This document shows, in pieces, positions 1 through 9,581 of a DNA stretch of 64,000 bases. The position numbers and the translations under genes are program-made. Positions within the stretch are counted from its first letter, which is position 1; each line of letters opens with the position of its first letter. The notes under the pieces are model-generated. The model was not told the DNA's origin. It did no database searches and saw only the letters and a list, made by a program, of their open reading frames with translations. Source of the DNA: Bacteroidota bacterium (GTDB taxonomy: Bacteria > Bacteroidota > Rhodothermia > Rhodothermales > Bin80); contig JAPOTS010000078.1 in NCBI GenBank assembly GCA_026709065.1, positions 21,300 to 85,299 on the forward strand, written 5' to 3'.

Positions 1-387
1 TCCCATTAAATTCTTTGCTCAGATTTGCATACGCCAGATAAATTGGAAACTGGCTTCCACCGATTTATTTTCTGCATAAGTATGATGGTAAGGTTTTATC
101 AAAAGCCCTGAAGCCATGTATAGTGATGGATTGCTAAATCCAGCAAACCTAACAGAGCTTAATGAAGACCCTATCACATCCAATAATGACCCATTTTGAT
201 CACACATCATCATTTGGTGGTAGGTTTGGAGTGAAAATCCACTGTTCACTATAAATGTGATAATCTACGAGAATCCAGTCTGGCCGTAAATCTGTTTAGA
301 TTGATCCCCACTTTGCGGGCCTCATAAGAATATTTAGTTGGATCATGTTGCAATAGCACTGCTACACATTGATTTCTGGTTACGCTG
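1..387. other. intergenic, no gene seen
   Basis: No open frame here resembles a known protein. A 76-codon frame on the reverse strand has no recognisable motif and an unremarkable composition. The stretch probably carries the promoter of the FG-GAP operon that starts at 388, but I could not pick out a convincing promoter. Confidence 0.4.
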
Positions 388-3300
388 ATGCGTGCTTATG
401 TCCTATATTTATTAAGCTTGTGTACAGTCACTGCTACAATGGTTGGTTGTAGCGATTCATCGTCTACATGGGTTCAGGAAGATGGATATCGTTATCGTGA
501 ATTGCAGATCAAAGGGGCATCACGGACAGGATTTTCAGAAGTATCACCTTCACAATCAGGTATCACCGCAGTTAATCGGGTGACCCAAGATGAAATTGTT
601 GAAAACAGGCATATGATGCATGGTTCTGGAATCGCAATTGGAGATGTCACTGGAGATGAATTACCAGATGTTTATGTTGCGAGGCTCAATGCACAGGATA
701 TACTGTACCGAAATCTTGGTGACTGGGAATTTGAGGATATTTCCAAGTGGTCAGGACTTGATAGTGCGGCTACATCTACGTCTGGAGTCGTGATGATTGA
801 CATAGATGGTGATCAAGATTTAGATTTGCTACTGACCATGCCATTCGGACCTGGAATGGTCTACCATAATGATGGATACGGTAGATTCAAGAAAATCCCT
901 AAGGTAGCTGGGCTTGAATCTTCGTATGCAAGCACCACGGCTACATTAGCAGATGTTGACCTAGACGGAGACTTGGATATCTATATTGCTAGATATAAAC
1001 GGATTTCGTTGGCCGACAGTTTGCCTGCGGAGAAAATCACATGGGATGCAGTACTTCAAAAGGATCAACATATTCCTAAAGCCGAGTTTCAAGATCACTA
1101 TAAGTTTACAACATTTGGGACTCAGGTGTTGCGTAGTGAACTCGCAGAGCCCGACGGACTCTACTTGAATGATGGGTCAGGCAATTTTTCAATCGTATCA
1201 TGGACTGAGGGAGCGTTTTTAGATGTAGATGGCACTCCCTTGGACAGTCCCCCAAGAGATTGGGCACTTACCGCAAAGTTTTATGATATCACTGGTGATG
1301 GCATCGCTGATTTATTTGTATGTAATGACTTTGACAGTCTAGATGAGTTATGGATTGGGCTCGGTGATGGACGATTTCAACGCGCACCTCATGAAGCACT
1401 CAGAAAGATCAGTAATGCAACAATGTCTGTTGATTTTTCGGATGTAGACCGAGATGGGATAACTGACTTTTTTACAACCGACATGTTGAGTCGCGATGAT
1501 GGTATGAGACTTCGGCAGCGTAATACGAGAATCCCAATCAATGCCCCTCAAGGAGATGGTTTTTTTCGTCCCCAAGAAATGCAGAATTCTCTCATGATCG
1601 GTCGTGGTGATACAACCTTTGCAGAGCTGGCTTGGTTTGCAGAAATTGCTGCCTCAGATTGGTCCTGGTCTACGGGGTTTATGGATGTAGATCTTGATGG
1701 TTGGGAGGATATTCTGATTACCAATGGACATGTCTTTGATGTGCAAGATCTTGATGCCCAGATAATTGAACAGCGAAGCTTAGCAGGAGCTCGGTCATGG
1801 ACAGAAGCCAGACGACTCATTCTAAACTTTCCACCTTTGTCACTTCAAAATGTCGCATTTCGTAATCGCAGAGATCTAACGTTTGAGGATATGCCAGATG
1901 GATGGGGGTTTGGAGAGCAACAGGATATTGCTCATGGCATGGCGTTTGGCGACTTAGATGGAGATGGAGATCTTGATATCATTACCAATCGACTGTACGC
2001 TTCCCCAGGCATCTACCGAAATACCTCCAAGGCTGACCGATTGACCGTCATGTTAGAAGGGATATCCCCCAATACTTCAGGAATCGGTGCTACAATTCAG
2101 GTTCAGTGTTCAGGATTACCCACACAAACCAAGCAAATCACGGCGGGAGGAAGCTATTTATCCTCTAATCAGCATATTGCCGTCTTTGCTGTGGATCATC
2201 CTCCCTGTCAGATGGAAGTCACATGGCAGAGTACCCAACGATCAAAGGTACAGATTGATGAGGTCAATAGGCTTTATGTCGTTCAGGAGTCAGGTGCAGA
2301 GGATGTTAATGATTCAGTTGAACAGTCCACGCTATCGCCAATATTTCAACTTCATGAAGAACTGCCACCAACTTTAGAAGATGACTTTGATGATTCTTCG
2401 GTACAACCCCTACTTCCTTGGCGATTAAGTCGTAGAGGGCCCGCATTAGCAGCGATAGATCTCAACGGTGATGGCCAGGATGAACTTCTGCAAGGTGGGG
2501 GAAGGTTGCAGACACTTCGGCTCAATCATAATCCTATTTTGGATTCACTGCTTGGAGATGCAACTGCGATCGTAGGAATTCCAATTGAATCCGATGTCAC
2601 ACGAATTTTCTTTGGAGAATCAAACTATGAAAATCAATTAGATACATCATGGGTGCATATTTATGATATCACATCACATGCTCAGCTGTTAAGACATCAA
2701 AAGATTCCCTTTGGGCAAGCGACACCAGGCCCTATATCAGTTGATGATATTGATTTAGATGGAGATCTTGATTTATTTGTCGGGGGGCATTTTATTCCTC
2801 AGTCTTATCCTCATTTCGCTGATAGTCGCATTTTTGTAAATAACAATGGAGACTATACATTCAGTCCAGCACTGAGTGCACCGTTTAGAGCTTTGGGGCT
2901 GATCAGCGGGAGTGTATTCGGGGATTTAGATCAAGATGGATATTCAGAGTTGATTCTTGCCTCAGAGTGGGGGCCAATTCAAGTATTCAAAGGATCCCCC
3001 AATGGCTTTACTAATCAGACTGAAGCTCTTGGGTTCACATCTTGGAGAGGATGGTGGAGAGGGGCTTCGTTGGGGGATTTTGATGGAGATGGCCGACTAG
3101 ATATTGTCGCTTCAAATGCAGGTTGGAATCATAGATATAGAGATGATATTAAGGTGCGCTTATATTATGGTGATTTTAACTTAGATGGGCGCACAGAATT
3201 ATTGGAATCATTTCTTGATCCTGCAACATCGATTTTTAGACCATCTCGGATGCTTGATGAGATCGTACAGGTCATTCCTCCAAGTTTTATGCAAATTAAC

Positions 3301-4008
3301 TCTTATACAGAGTTTAGTCAATCAAGTGTGTCAGAACTCATACCGTCTCATAGATCTGATGTACAATTCATAGAGTCCGACACCTATGCATCAGGTATAT
3401 TTCTCAATCAAGAAGATCACTTTGAGTTTCAACCACTCCCGATGAAAGCACAACAAAGTGCCGCAATTAGTCCAATCGTTATAGATGCCAATAAGGACGG
3501 ACATGAGGATATAGTATTATCACAGAATTGGTTCGCGTTTCCACTGTCAACGCCGAGGCAGGATGCAGGCCGAGGTCTATTGCTATTAGGCAACGGGGAT
3601 GGAACGTTCAATATAGCTCGTCATTCTGGCTTTAAGGTATATGGGGAAGGGCGCGGGATTTCGGTGGGAGATTTTGACGGAGATGATCAGCAGGAAATCG
3701 CTTTTGCTCAGCATAATGGATCAACACTCATCTATAAATTGACACAAGAGTTAAGAAACGTTTCCATTGACTTTGAGGAACCTTCCGATGCGGTTGGTAC
3801 AATTCTTCGTATCGTATATGAAGATGGACAATTCGGTCCAGCTAGAATCGTAACCGCAGGCAATGGGTATTGGTCTCACAGCGCATTGTCAACCAGTTTG
3901 GGCATGATAGATGCTCCAATCCATGCGGTTGAAGTCACATGGCCGGGTCAACCACCAGAGCGTATAACTGTGAATCCAAAATCCATGACTCTCGTACTGA
4001 AGAAATAA
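388..4008 (+). CDS. FG-GAP/VCBS repeat lipoprotein with two ASPIC/UnbV domains (CRTAC1-like)
   Basis: Exported 1206-residue lipoprotein of the CRTAC1/ASPIC family. The N-terminus is a lipoprotein signal with lipobox MVGC, so Cys21 would be lipidated. Calcium-binding-like FG-GAP/VCBS blades follow, with motifs such as DVDLDGDLDIY (near residue 190), DLDGDGDLDI (near 523), DIDLDGDLDLF (near 788) and DFDGDGRLDIV (near 897). An ASPIC/UnbV domain (IGATIQV) lies near residues 560-640 and a second (VGTILRI) at the C-terminus. The double blade-plus-ASPIC layout suggests two family members joined head to tail, since the usual length is about 500-700 residues. It leads an operon with a second family member 2 bp downstream. 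The family is common in marine Bacteroidota and its biochemical role is poorly known; surface binding of glycans or proteins is likely. Family call is firm, function is not. Confidence 0.88.
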   Translation: MRAYVLYLLSLCTVTATMVGCSDSSSTWVQEDGYRYRELQIKGASRTGFSEVSPSQSGITAVNRVTQDEIVENRHMMHGSGIAIGDVTGDELPDVYVARLNAQDILYRNLGDWEFEDISKWSGLDSAATSTSGVVMIDIDGDQDLDLLLTMPFGPGMVYHNDGYGRFKKIPKVAGLESSYASTTATLADVDLDGDLDIYIARYKRISLADSLPAEKITWDAVLQKDQHIPKAEFQDHYKFTTFGTQVLRSELAEPDGLYLNDGSGNFSIVSWTEGAFLDVDGTPLDSPPRDWALTAKFYDITGDGIADLFVCNDFDSLDELWIGLGDGRFQRAPHEALRKISNATMSVDFSDVDRDGITDFFTTDMLSRDDGMRLRQRNTRIPINAPQGDGFFRPQEMQNSLMIGRGDTTFAELAWFAEIAASDWSWSTGFMDVDLDGWEDILITNGHVFDVQDLDAQIIEQRSLAGARSWTEARRLILNFPPLSLQNVAFRNRRDLTFEDMPDGWGFGEQQDIAHGMAFGDLDGDGDLDIITNRLYASPGIYRNTSKADRLTVMLEGISPNTSGIGATIQVQCSGLPTQTKQITAGGSYLSSNQHIAVFAVDHPPCQMEVTWQSTQRSKVQIDEVNRLYVVQESGAEDVNDSVEQSTLSPIFQLHEELPPTLEDDFDDSSVQPLLPWRLSRRGPALAAIDLNGDGQDELLQGGGRLQTLRLNHNPILDSLLGDATAIVGIPIESDVTRIFFGESNYENQLDTSWVHIYDITSHAQLLRHQKIPFGQATPGPISVDDIDLDGDLDLFVGGHFIPQSYPHFADSRIFVNNNGDYTFSPALSAPFRALGLISGSVFGDLDQDGYSELILASEWGPIQVFKGSPNGFTNQTEALGFTSWRGWWRGASLGDFDGDGRLDIVASNAGWNHRYRDDIKVRLYYGDFNLDGRTELLESFLDPATSIFRPSRMLDEIVQVIPPSFMQINSYTEFSQSSVSELIPSHRSDVQFIESDTYASGIFLNQEDHFEFQPLPMKAQQSAAISPIVIDANKDGHEDIVLSQNWFAFPLSTPRQDAGRGLLLLGNGDGTFNIARHSGFKVYGEGRGISVGDFDGDDQQEIAFAQHNGSTLIYKLTQELRNVSIDFEEPSDAVGTILRIVYEDGQFGPARIVTAGNGYWSHSALSTSLGMIDAPIHAVEVTWPGQPPERITVNPKSMTLVLKK

Positions 4009-4010
4009 AC

Positions 4011-6167
4011 ATGATGCGTTGGCCTCTGTTGATGTTATTGATCATTAGTGCATGCACATCCTCGGTATCCGAAGGAACACGCCACATGGCCGCTGAACTA
4101 GAAATGATCGCAGTGGAAACGGACCAAAACCCGATTCGCAATGCACATGCGAATCGTGCAAGGGCATCTGAATTAAAATCACTCACTCCACCAGAGCAGC
4201 TTCGTGAGCGGGTGCAATATGAGTCAACACTAGCAACAGAACTCCTGCGTGCAGGGGAGAGTGAAGCTGCAGTGGAGATCTTTGGGGCAGTTCTTGACTC
4301 AATAAATTCTAATCTGCACCTATTTGATCAGTCATGGCGTTTAGCAGTGATGGATCATCTGGCATTGAGCTATCTGAGGATCGGAGAGCAAGAGAATTGC
4401 GTAATTAATCATGCGGTTGCTAGATGCCTTTTTCCAATTACCCCCGAAGGGGTTCATGCCCAGCGCAGAGGATCAGAAATGGCAATCCACTGGTACGAGC
4501 AAATTTTAAGCCAGGATTCTACGGACCTCAATTCACTGTGGCTTCTCAACCTAGCCCACATGACTCTGGGAAGTCATCCAGAGGGAATTGACCGAAAGTG
4601 GCTCATCCCACAAGATTCAATTAAATCGTCTTCAGCCTTGAAACGATTTAATGATATTGCACCTCAATTAGGTCTGAATATAATGGGGCTATCGGGTGGA
4701 GTTGTTTTGGAAGATTTGTCAGGAGATGATCATTTAGATCTTATGATCTCTTCTTGGGGGCTCAGAGATCAGCTTAGATATTTTGAAAATGATGGCCAAG
4801 GCGGATTCAAAGAACGTACTACATGGGCGGGTCTAACGGGGTTGACCGGCGGACTTAGTCTGATCCATGCAGACTATGATAATGACGGTGACAATGATGT
4901 ACTGGTTCTCAGAGGTGCATGGCTCAATGAGGGGCACCCAAACTCTTTGCTACGTAATAACGGTCATGGAAAGTTTGAAGATGTCACCATAGAGTCTGGA
5001 ATTTATTCACGCTATCCAACTCAAACCGCTGCGTGGAGTGATTTTGATTTGGATGGAGATTTAGACCTCTTCATCGGAAACGAAGCGACCCCCATGTCTG
5101 GGCGCAATCGATGTGAATTATATATCAATCAGGGCGATGGAACGTTTATAGAATCGGCATCTGATTACGGAATAGGAATCATTGGATATGTGAAGGCGGT
5201 CACTTGGGGAGATTACAATAATGATGGCTGGCCTGATTTATTTTTAAGTCGCTATCTTGAACGAAATACACTGTTTCGTAACGAGATGGGAAATGAATTC
5301 ACAAATGTAAGCCAAGAGGCTAGGATCCAAGACCCGATCGACAGTTTTCCTGCTTGGTTCTGGGACTTTGATAATGATGGCTGGCTTGATTTGTTTGTGT
5401 CTGGGTGGCGAGCCACCGCAGGTGATATTGCGGCCGAGTATTTAGGTCTTGAAGGTCAGGACGAGAAGCCCCGTTTGTATCGCAATTTAGGGACTGGTGC
5501 ATTTGAGGAGATCGCCACTGAGGCAGGTCTCAACAAAGTGATGTATTCGATGGGATCAAATTTTGGCGATCTTGACTCAGATGGATGGTTAGATTTTTAT
5601 GTCGGGACGGGTGACCCAAATCTACGAGCGTTGATGCCAAATCGTATGTTCCGAAATGTTATGGGAGCTCATTTTCAAGAGGTCACGGAATCTGGCGGGT
5701 TTGGACATCTGCAGAAGGGGCATGGGGTTGCATTTGGAGATATTGATCATGATGGAGATCAGGATATTTATCAGGTTATGGGAGGCGCTTTTGAAGGCGA
5801 TCTCGCTCAGAATACCTTATTTGAAAATCCAGGCCATGACAATGCATGGGTAACACTTTCTTTGGAAGGAAGGATATCAAACCGAAGTGCGATAGGTGCA
5901 CGGATCACGGTGGTAACTGACTCAGATACGTTATATCGGGTTGTGGGTACTGGCGGGAGTTTTGGATCATCCACTCTCCGAGTAGAGATTGGACTTGGTC
6001 AGGCTGAAACCATTGAAGAGGTCATTGTAAACTGGCCAAATAGGGGGCAGACGGTTGAGAGGTTTCGAGATGTACCCATCAGGCAGTTCATCCGAATTCG
6101 TGAGGGAGAATCCAACGCTATAATCATTCCCGTCAATACCGTACAATTCAGCGGAACGCATCCATGA
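4011..6167 (+). CDS. CRTAC1-family FG-GAP lipoprotein with TPR-like N-terminus
   Basis: I start this at the ATG at 4011, two bases after the previous stop, because it gives a clean lipoprotein signal (lipobox ISAC, Cys15). An in-frame upstream start would bury that signal. The 718-residue protein has a helical TPR-like region (about residues 25-200) with the conserved ENCVINH...GVHAQRRGS stretch seen in CRTAC1-type proteins. FG-GAP blades follow with DYDNDGDNDV, DFDLDGDLDLF, DYNNDGWPDLF, DFDNDGWLDLF and DIDHDGDQDIY motifs between about 285 and 590. An ASPIC/UnbV domain (AIGARITV) begins near 627. It overlaps the next gene by 4 bp (ATGA), so the two are probably co-translated. It is likely periplasmic or outer-membrane anchored. 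The substrate is unknown. Confidence 0.9.
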   Translation: MMRWPLLMLLIISACTSSVSEGTRHMAAELEMIAVETDQNPIRNAHANRARASELKSLTPPEQLRERVQYESTLATELLRAGESEAAVEIFGAVLDSINSNLHLFDQSWRLAVMDHLALSYLRIGEQENCVINHAVARCLFPITPEGVHAQRRGSEMAIHWYEQILSQDSTDLNSLWLLNLAHMTLGSHPEGIDRKWLIPQDSIKSSSALKRFNDIAPQLGLNIMGLSGGVVLEDLSGDDHLDLMISSWGLRDQLRYFENDGQGGFKERTTWAGLTGLTGGLSLIHADYDNDGDNDVLVLRGAWLNEGHPNSLLRNNGHGKFEDVTIESGIYSRYPTQTAAWSDFDLDGDLDLFIGNEATPMSGRNRCELYINQGDGTFIESASDYGIGIIGYVKAVTWGDYNNDGWPDLFLSRYLERNTLFRNEMGNEFTNVSQEARIQDPIDSFPAWFWDFDNDGWLDLFVSGWRATAGDIAAEYLGLEGQDEKPRLYRNLGTGAFEEIATEAGLNKVMYSMGSNFGDLDSDGWLDFYVGTGDPNLRALMPNRMFRNVMGAHFQEVTESGGFGHLQKGHGVAFGDIDHDGDQDIYQVMGGAFEGDLAQNTLFENPGHDNAWVTLSLEGRISNRSAIGARITVVTDSDTLYRVVGTGGSFGSSTLRVEIGLGQAETIEEVIVNWPNRGQTVERFRDVPIRQFIRIREGESNAIIIPVNTVQFSGTHP

Positions 6168-7939
6168 AGATCGTCAGCTTCAGTACTTTTTGCATGATTT
6201 GCCTGATCGTGTGTCTAACTGTTCAAGGGATAAGAGCTCAGACACTTGACATTGATCAAATTATGCAATCGGTGTCTGAATACGAAGATCTATTTACAGA
6301 GGATGGAGATCACTCCTTATTGCAGGTTGAACTCATCAGATTAAGGCCTTTACTACCAGAGCCTATGCTTGAATTGGTAGATACGAATCATTCTGTAGCC
6401 ATAGATAGTATTAGGAATTCTGTGATGAGTTGGTGGAGAAGTCAAGACCCTCTACCAGCTTCACAGGTCAATGAGAGAATGATTGAACATGTCCGCCGAG
6501 TGAAGTATGCTCTGGAGAAGTATGAATGTTTATCCTGTGATACAGGATATGATGATAGGGGGGAAATATATGTTCGGTATGGTGAACCAGAACGGATTAC
6601 CGAGATCACCTTTGATGATCCTATCCTCATTGATGCGGTTTTTCAGCCAGGGGTTTCAGTTAGTCCTTCGGATTTTCCAGATAATGAATTTTGGAGGTAT
6701 CTCAACATTGATCGGGATGCATATTTTATATTTGTGCAAAAACAAAACCGTTACCAGAGAGGAAATACAACTGATTTGATCCCCTATGCACTTCGTGCGA
6801 CCATAGGGCAAGGTGGAAGGGGTCATGTAAAATCTACAATGCTACTTGCAGTGATGCGTTCAATTTATGAGCAATTAGCATTAGAGCATCCAAATTTCGG
6901 GCAGAGGTATGCGGATGTTGACCAGTGGTGGTTTGCACATCATGAAACCGGCCGATTGAGAAATCGTGATCCCTTAGAAAACGCAAGAATCATTACTGGA
7001 GGAAGGGTTTTCTCTGAAGCGCCAGAATCAGACACTGAAGATCTTGGGCAAGACCTTAGCCGACCTACTCCGATCTATGCACAAGGGATCATCTCGGACT
7101 CAGATTTACAGGATCAAATGGCATCTTATCAACTTGAGCAAACCATTCCCTCAAGTACATCGGGTGTTCTGAGTGTCATGGCACCATTTTCTGTGAGTAT
7201 GCGTCATGCACGTTTTCTGAGATCAGATGGTACGACTTCAACGGAGGTCTACTGGCATCCTGATCCTGGCAGCTATACCGTACCAATAGATGTAATCAGC
7301 AAAGAATATTTAATTCACACCTACTTAGCACATCAAAACTCTAGCTATGAAACTCTTAAGAGTGTTGCCAAAGCGCTCCGTGTTCAATTAGATCCCTTTG
7401 ATGAGGCCACAACCATTCCTGTTCAGACAATTGCAATAGACCAATCAAATAACAATTATCATTTGGCGATTCAATGGGATCAGATTGAGGTCCTACCAGA
7501 CAGTAGCAGAGGTCAACATCAAGTCACATCCATTAGAATTGACTCACTCACTGCTTTGGATGGCAGTGGAATTAGATTAGAGATGAGCGACTTGAAACCT
7601 ATTATTTCAAAAGGTATCAATGATAGTTTTCCTTGGCCCCATTCGTGGATCCACCATCAGATGAATTTTGGGCTGGTATTTGAGATCTACCATCTTACTT
7701 ACGGGCCAGGTGACGTTACATCATACAACATCACATATGATGTTTCTCGAAAACGCGGGCGCAGTTCGTCCACAACTGTCGAGTTTGAGGGTGAGAGTCG
7801 AATGGTACAGGAGGAGATCTTATTAGAGTTAGGTCAAAGGACTGGGGAGATTGAAATTACTGTGACTGTTAAGGATTTGGTTTCGGAAAATGAGGTTTCT
7901 AGGAATCTTACATTTTTATTAGTTGATGACGAGGGGTGA
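6164..7939 (+). CDS. GWxTD domain-containing exported protein
   Basis: 591-residue protein with an N-terminal signal peptide ending near QGIRA|Q. Residues about 118-185 contain the pattern typical of the GWxTD domain: DDRGEIYVRYGEPERIT followed by an aromatic FWRY motif. This domain is widespread in Bacteroidota and related phyla and has no assigned biochemical role. The C-terminal half is beta-rich by eye (many alternating hydrophobic stretches). It sits in a translationally coupled operon: its ATG overlaps the upstream TGA, and its own 3' end overlaps the MGMT-like gene by 17 bp. The link to two FG-GAP lipoproteins suggests a shared envelope function. The family call rests on the motif alone. 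Confidence 0.75.
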   Translation: MKIVSFSTFCMICLIVCLTVQGIRAQTLDIDQIMQSVSEYEDLFTEDGDHSLLQVELIRLRPLLPEPMLELVDTNHSVAIDSIRNSVMSWWRSQDPLPASQVNERMIEHVRRVKYALEKYECLSCDTGYDDRGEIYVRYGEPERITEITFDDPILIDAVFQPGVSVSPSDFPDNEFWRYLNIDRDAYFIFVQKQNRYQRGNTTDLIPYALRATIGQGGRGHVKSTMLLAVMRSIYEQLALEHPNFGQRYADVDQWWFAHHETGRLRNRDPLENARIITGGRVFSEAPESDTEDLGQDLSRPTPIYAQGIISDSDLQDQMASYQLEQTIPSSTSGVLSVMAPFSVSMRHARFLRSDGTTSTEVYWHPDPGSYTVPIDVISKEYLIHTYLAHQNSSYETLKSVAKALRVQLDPFDEATTIPVQTIAIDQSNNNYHLAIQWDQIEVLPDSSRGQHQVTSIRIDSLTALDGSGIRLEMSDLKPIISKGINDSFPWPHSWIHHQMNFGLVFEIYHLTYGPGDVTSYNITYDVSRKRGRSSSTTVEFEGESRMVQEEILLELGQRTGEIEITVTVKDLVSENEVSRNLTFLLVDDEG

Positions 7940-8246
7940 TTTTTTTGAGAGAGTTTGGGATACTGTTGCCCAGATTCCAGAGTCAAAAGTCACGACTTAT
8001 GGGCATATTGCAGAGTATATTGGAAGTAGAAGTGCAGCTCGCACCGTTGGTTGGGCACTTAAAGCAGCTAAGGGTACGCATTTGCCTTGCCACCGTGTGG
8101 TCAATCGTTATGGGGCATTAACGGGTGCTCGAAATTTTGGAGATCCTGATTTAATGGAGAGATTACTTCGTAGTGAGGGAGTCACTTTTGATGACGAGGG
8201 TTGTGTGATTCTGTCTAAACATCTTTGGATTCCAGGCTCCTACTAG
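7923..8246 (+). CDS. MGMT-family DNA alkyl-repair-like protein
   Basis: A 107-residue stand-alone C-terminal domain of the O6-methylguanine-DNA methyltransferase family. It has the helix-turn-helix segment TTYGHIAEYIGS...RTVGWAL (about residues 24-45) and the active-site motif PCHRVV, with the acceptor cysteine at Cys56. Alkyltransferase-like proteins of similar length usually carry Trp in place of this Cys, so this short protein could still take alkyl groups directly. It lacks the N-terminal domain of Ada/Ogt enzymes. The start overlaps the GWxTD gene by 17 bp; an ATG one codon further in is equally possible. Pairing a cytosolic DNA-repair protein with secreted proteins is odd and may reflect only coupling of transcription. 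Confidence 0.85.
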   Translation: MMTRGDFFERVWDTVAQIPESKVTTYGHIAEYIGSRSAARTVGWALKAAKGTHLPCHRVVNRYGALTGARNFGDPDLMERLLRSEGVTFDDEGCVILSKHLWIPGSY

Positions 8247-8294
8247 TCATGAAAATTAAGGGAATTAAAAAGCCAGTCACAGTCAATGAGTGCG

Positions 8295-9581
8295 TTATTT
8301 TTGAAGCGAGTCTAAAGTTTCCCAGAATTGAGGAAATGACACCGATGTTGCATCCGCATCTTGAATTGTAGTTGTGCCTTCAGATGCTAATCCAGCGATC
8401 GCCATCGCCATCGCAATTCGATGATCATGATAGCTTGAAACTGTATTCCCCTTGAGAGGAGTCCCGCCTGTAATAGCAAATCCATCCTCAAATTCTTCAA
8501 TTTCTGCCCCAAGGATTTTTAAATTATTGACGATTGCATCAATGCGGTCACATTCTTTGTGGCGTAGTTCTTCTGCATCGCGAACAGTTGTAATTCCCTT
8601 AGCGAATGCACCAGCAACGGCAATGATCGGGATTTCGTCAATGATATTAGGGATTTGGTCGCCTGTGATTGAAATACCATTCAATCGAGATCTCTCTGCC
8701 GTTAAATCACCAAAGGGTTCAATTTCGGATGACGAGACATTTTCAATCTTGATCTTTGCCCCCATACGTTGAAGCACATCAAGTAAGCCAGTGCGGCTCG
8801 GGTTGAGGCCAATTTTAGGAAGGTGAACCTGCGCAGTTCCAAGAATAGAAGTGGCAACTAGAATAAATGCAGCAGCGGAAAAATCCCCAGGTAGGACAAC
8901 TGTACCGTGAGGAATAGGAAGAGATGCGTCAGAGTAGATCAAGATCTGGTGATCAGATCTTGAAACTGGAAGATCCAACATCCGCTCTGTGTGATCTCTG
9001 GAAGCAATAGATTCTCTGACTACTATGCGACCATTAGCCCACAATCCAGCAAGCAGGACACAGGATTTTACTTGAGCAGAAGCTACGGGGAGACTATAGT
9101 CAATGCTTGAGATCCTTTCGGCGGGTTGAATTCGGATTGGAGCATGGCCATCAACGAGAGTAATGTTTGCCCCCATTGCTGTTAATGGTTCTGCAATGCG
9201 CCCCATTGGGCGTGTACTCAGGGATGCATCTCCGACGAGTTCACACCCAAAGGTTTGTCCTACTAACATTCCAGAAAGTAGGCGCATTGTTGTTCCAGAA
9301 TTTCCGCAATCGAGTGGGTTTTCTGGTTTACAAAATCCATTTCGTCCGACCCCTTCAATAATTACGGTATGATCTGAGAAGACTCGTATTGGGACACCTA
9401 ATTGTTTTAAGCAGGAAAGCGTACTTTGAGGATCCTGGCTTTGGGGAAAATTAACCAAAGTGGAAATGCCGTTTGCAATAGATGCGAAGAGGGCTGCTCG
9501 GTGAGCTATTGATTTATCTGCGGGGATGGACGCATTCCCGGCAAAACGGTGTGCTTTAGAGACGGAATGCATCATCGTCAA
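8295..9581 (-). CDS. aroA: 3-phosphoshikimate 1-carboxyvinyltransferase (EPSP synthase)
   Basis: Catalyses transfer of enolpyruvate from PEP to shikimate-3-phosphate in the shikimate pathway, in the cytoplasm. The 428-residue length is normal for the family. Signature features are the N-terminal DKSIAHRA (Lys23, Ser24, Arg28 binding substrate), CGNSGTTMRLLSGM, SRDHTERML, the ELRHKECDRI segment and the C-terminal DHRIAMAMA. It is convergent with the MGMT-like gene (48-bp gap) and monocistronic as far as can be seen; no other aro gene is nearby. Several ATGs lie in the first four codons, and the first is taken here. Confidence 0.97.
   Translation of the reverse strand: MTMMHSVSKAHRFAGNASIPADKSIAHRAALFASIANGISTLVNFPQSQDPQSTLSCLKQLGVPIRVFSDHTVIIEGVGRNGFCKPENPLDCGNSGTTMRLLSGMLVGQTFGCELVGDASLSTRPMGRIAEPLTAMGANITLVDGHAPIRIQPAERISSIDYSLPVASAQVKSCVLLAGLWANGRIVVRESIASRDHTERMLDLPVSRSDHQILIYSDASLPIPHGTVVLPGDFSAAAFILVATSILGTAQVHLPKIGLNPSRTGLLDVLQRMGAKIKIENVSSSEIEPFGDLTAERSRLNGISITGDQIPNIIDEIPIIAVAGAFAKGITTVRDAEELRHKECDRIDAIVNNLKILGAEIEEFEDGFAITGGTPLKGNTVSSYHDHRIAMAMAIAGLASEGTTTIQDADATSVSFPQFWETLDSLQK

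Noticed and set aside
3939..4010. Upstream start for the second FG-GAP gene
   Set aside because: It would place 24 non-hydrophobic residues before a clear lipoprotein signal and lies inside the previous gene.
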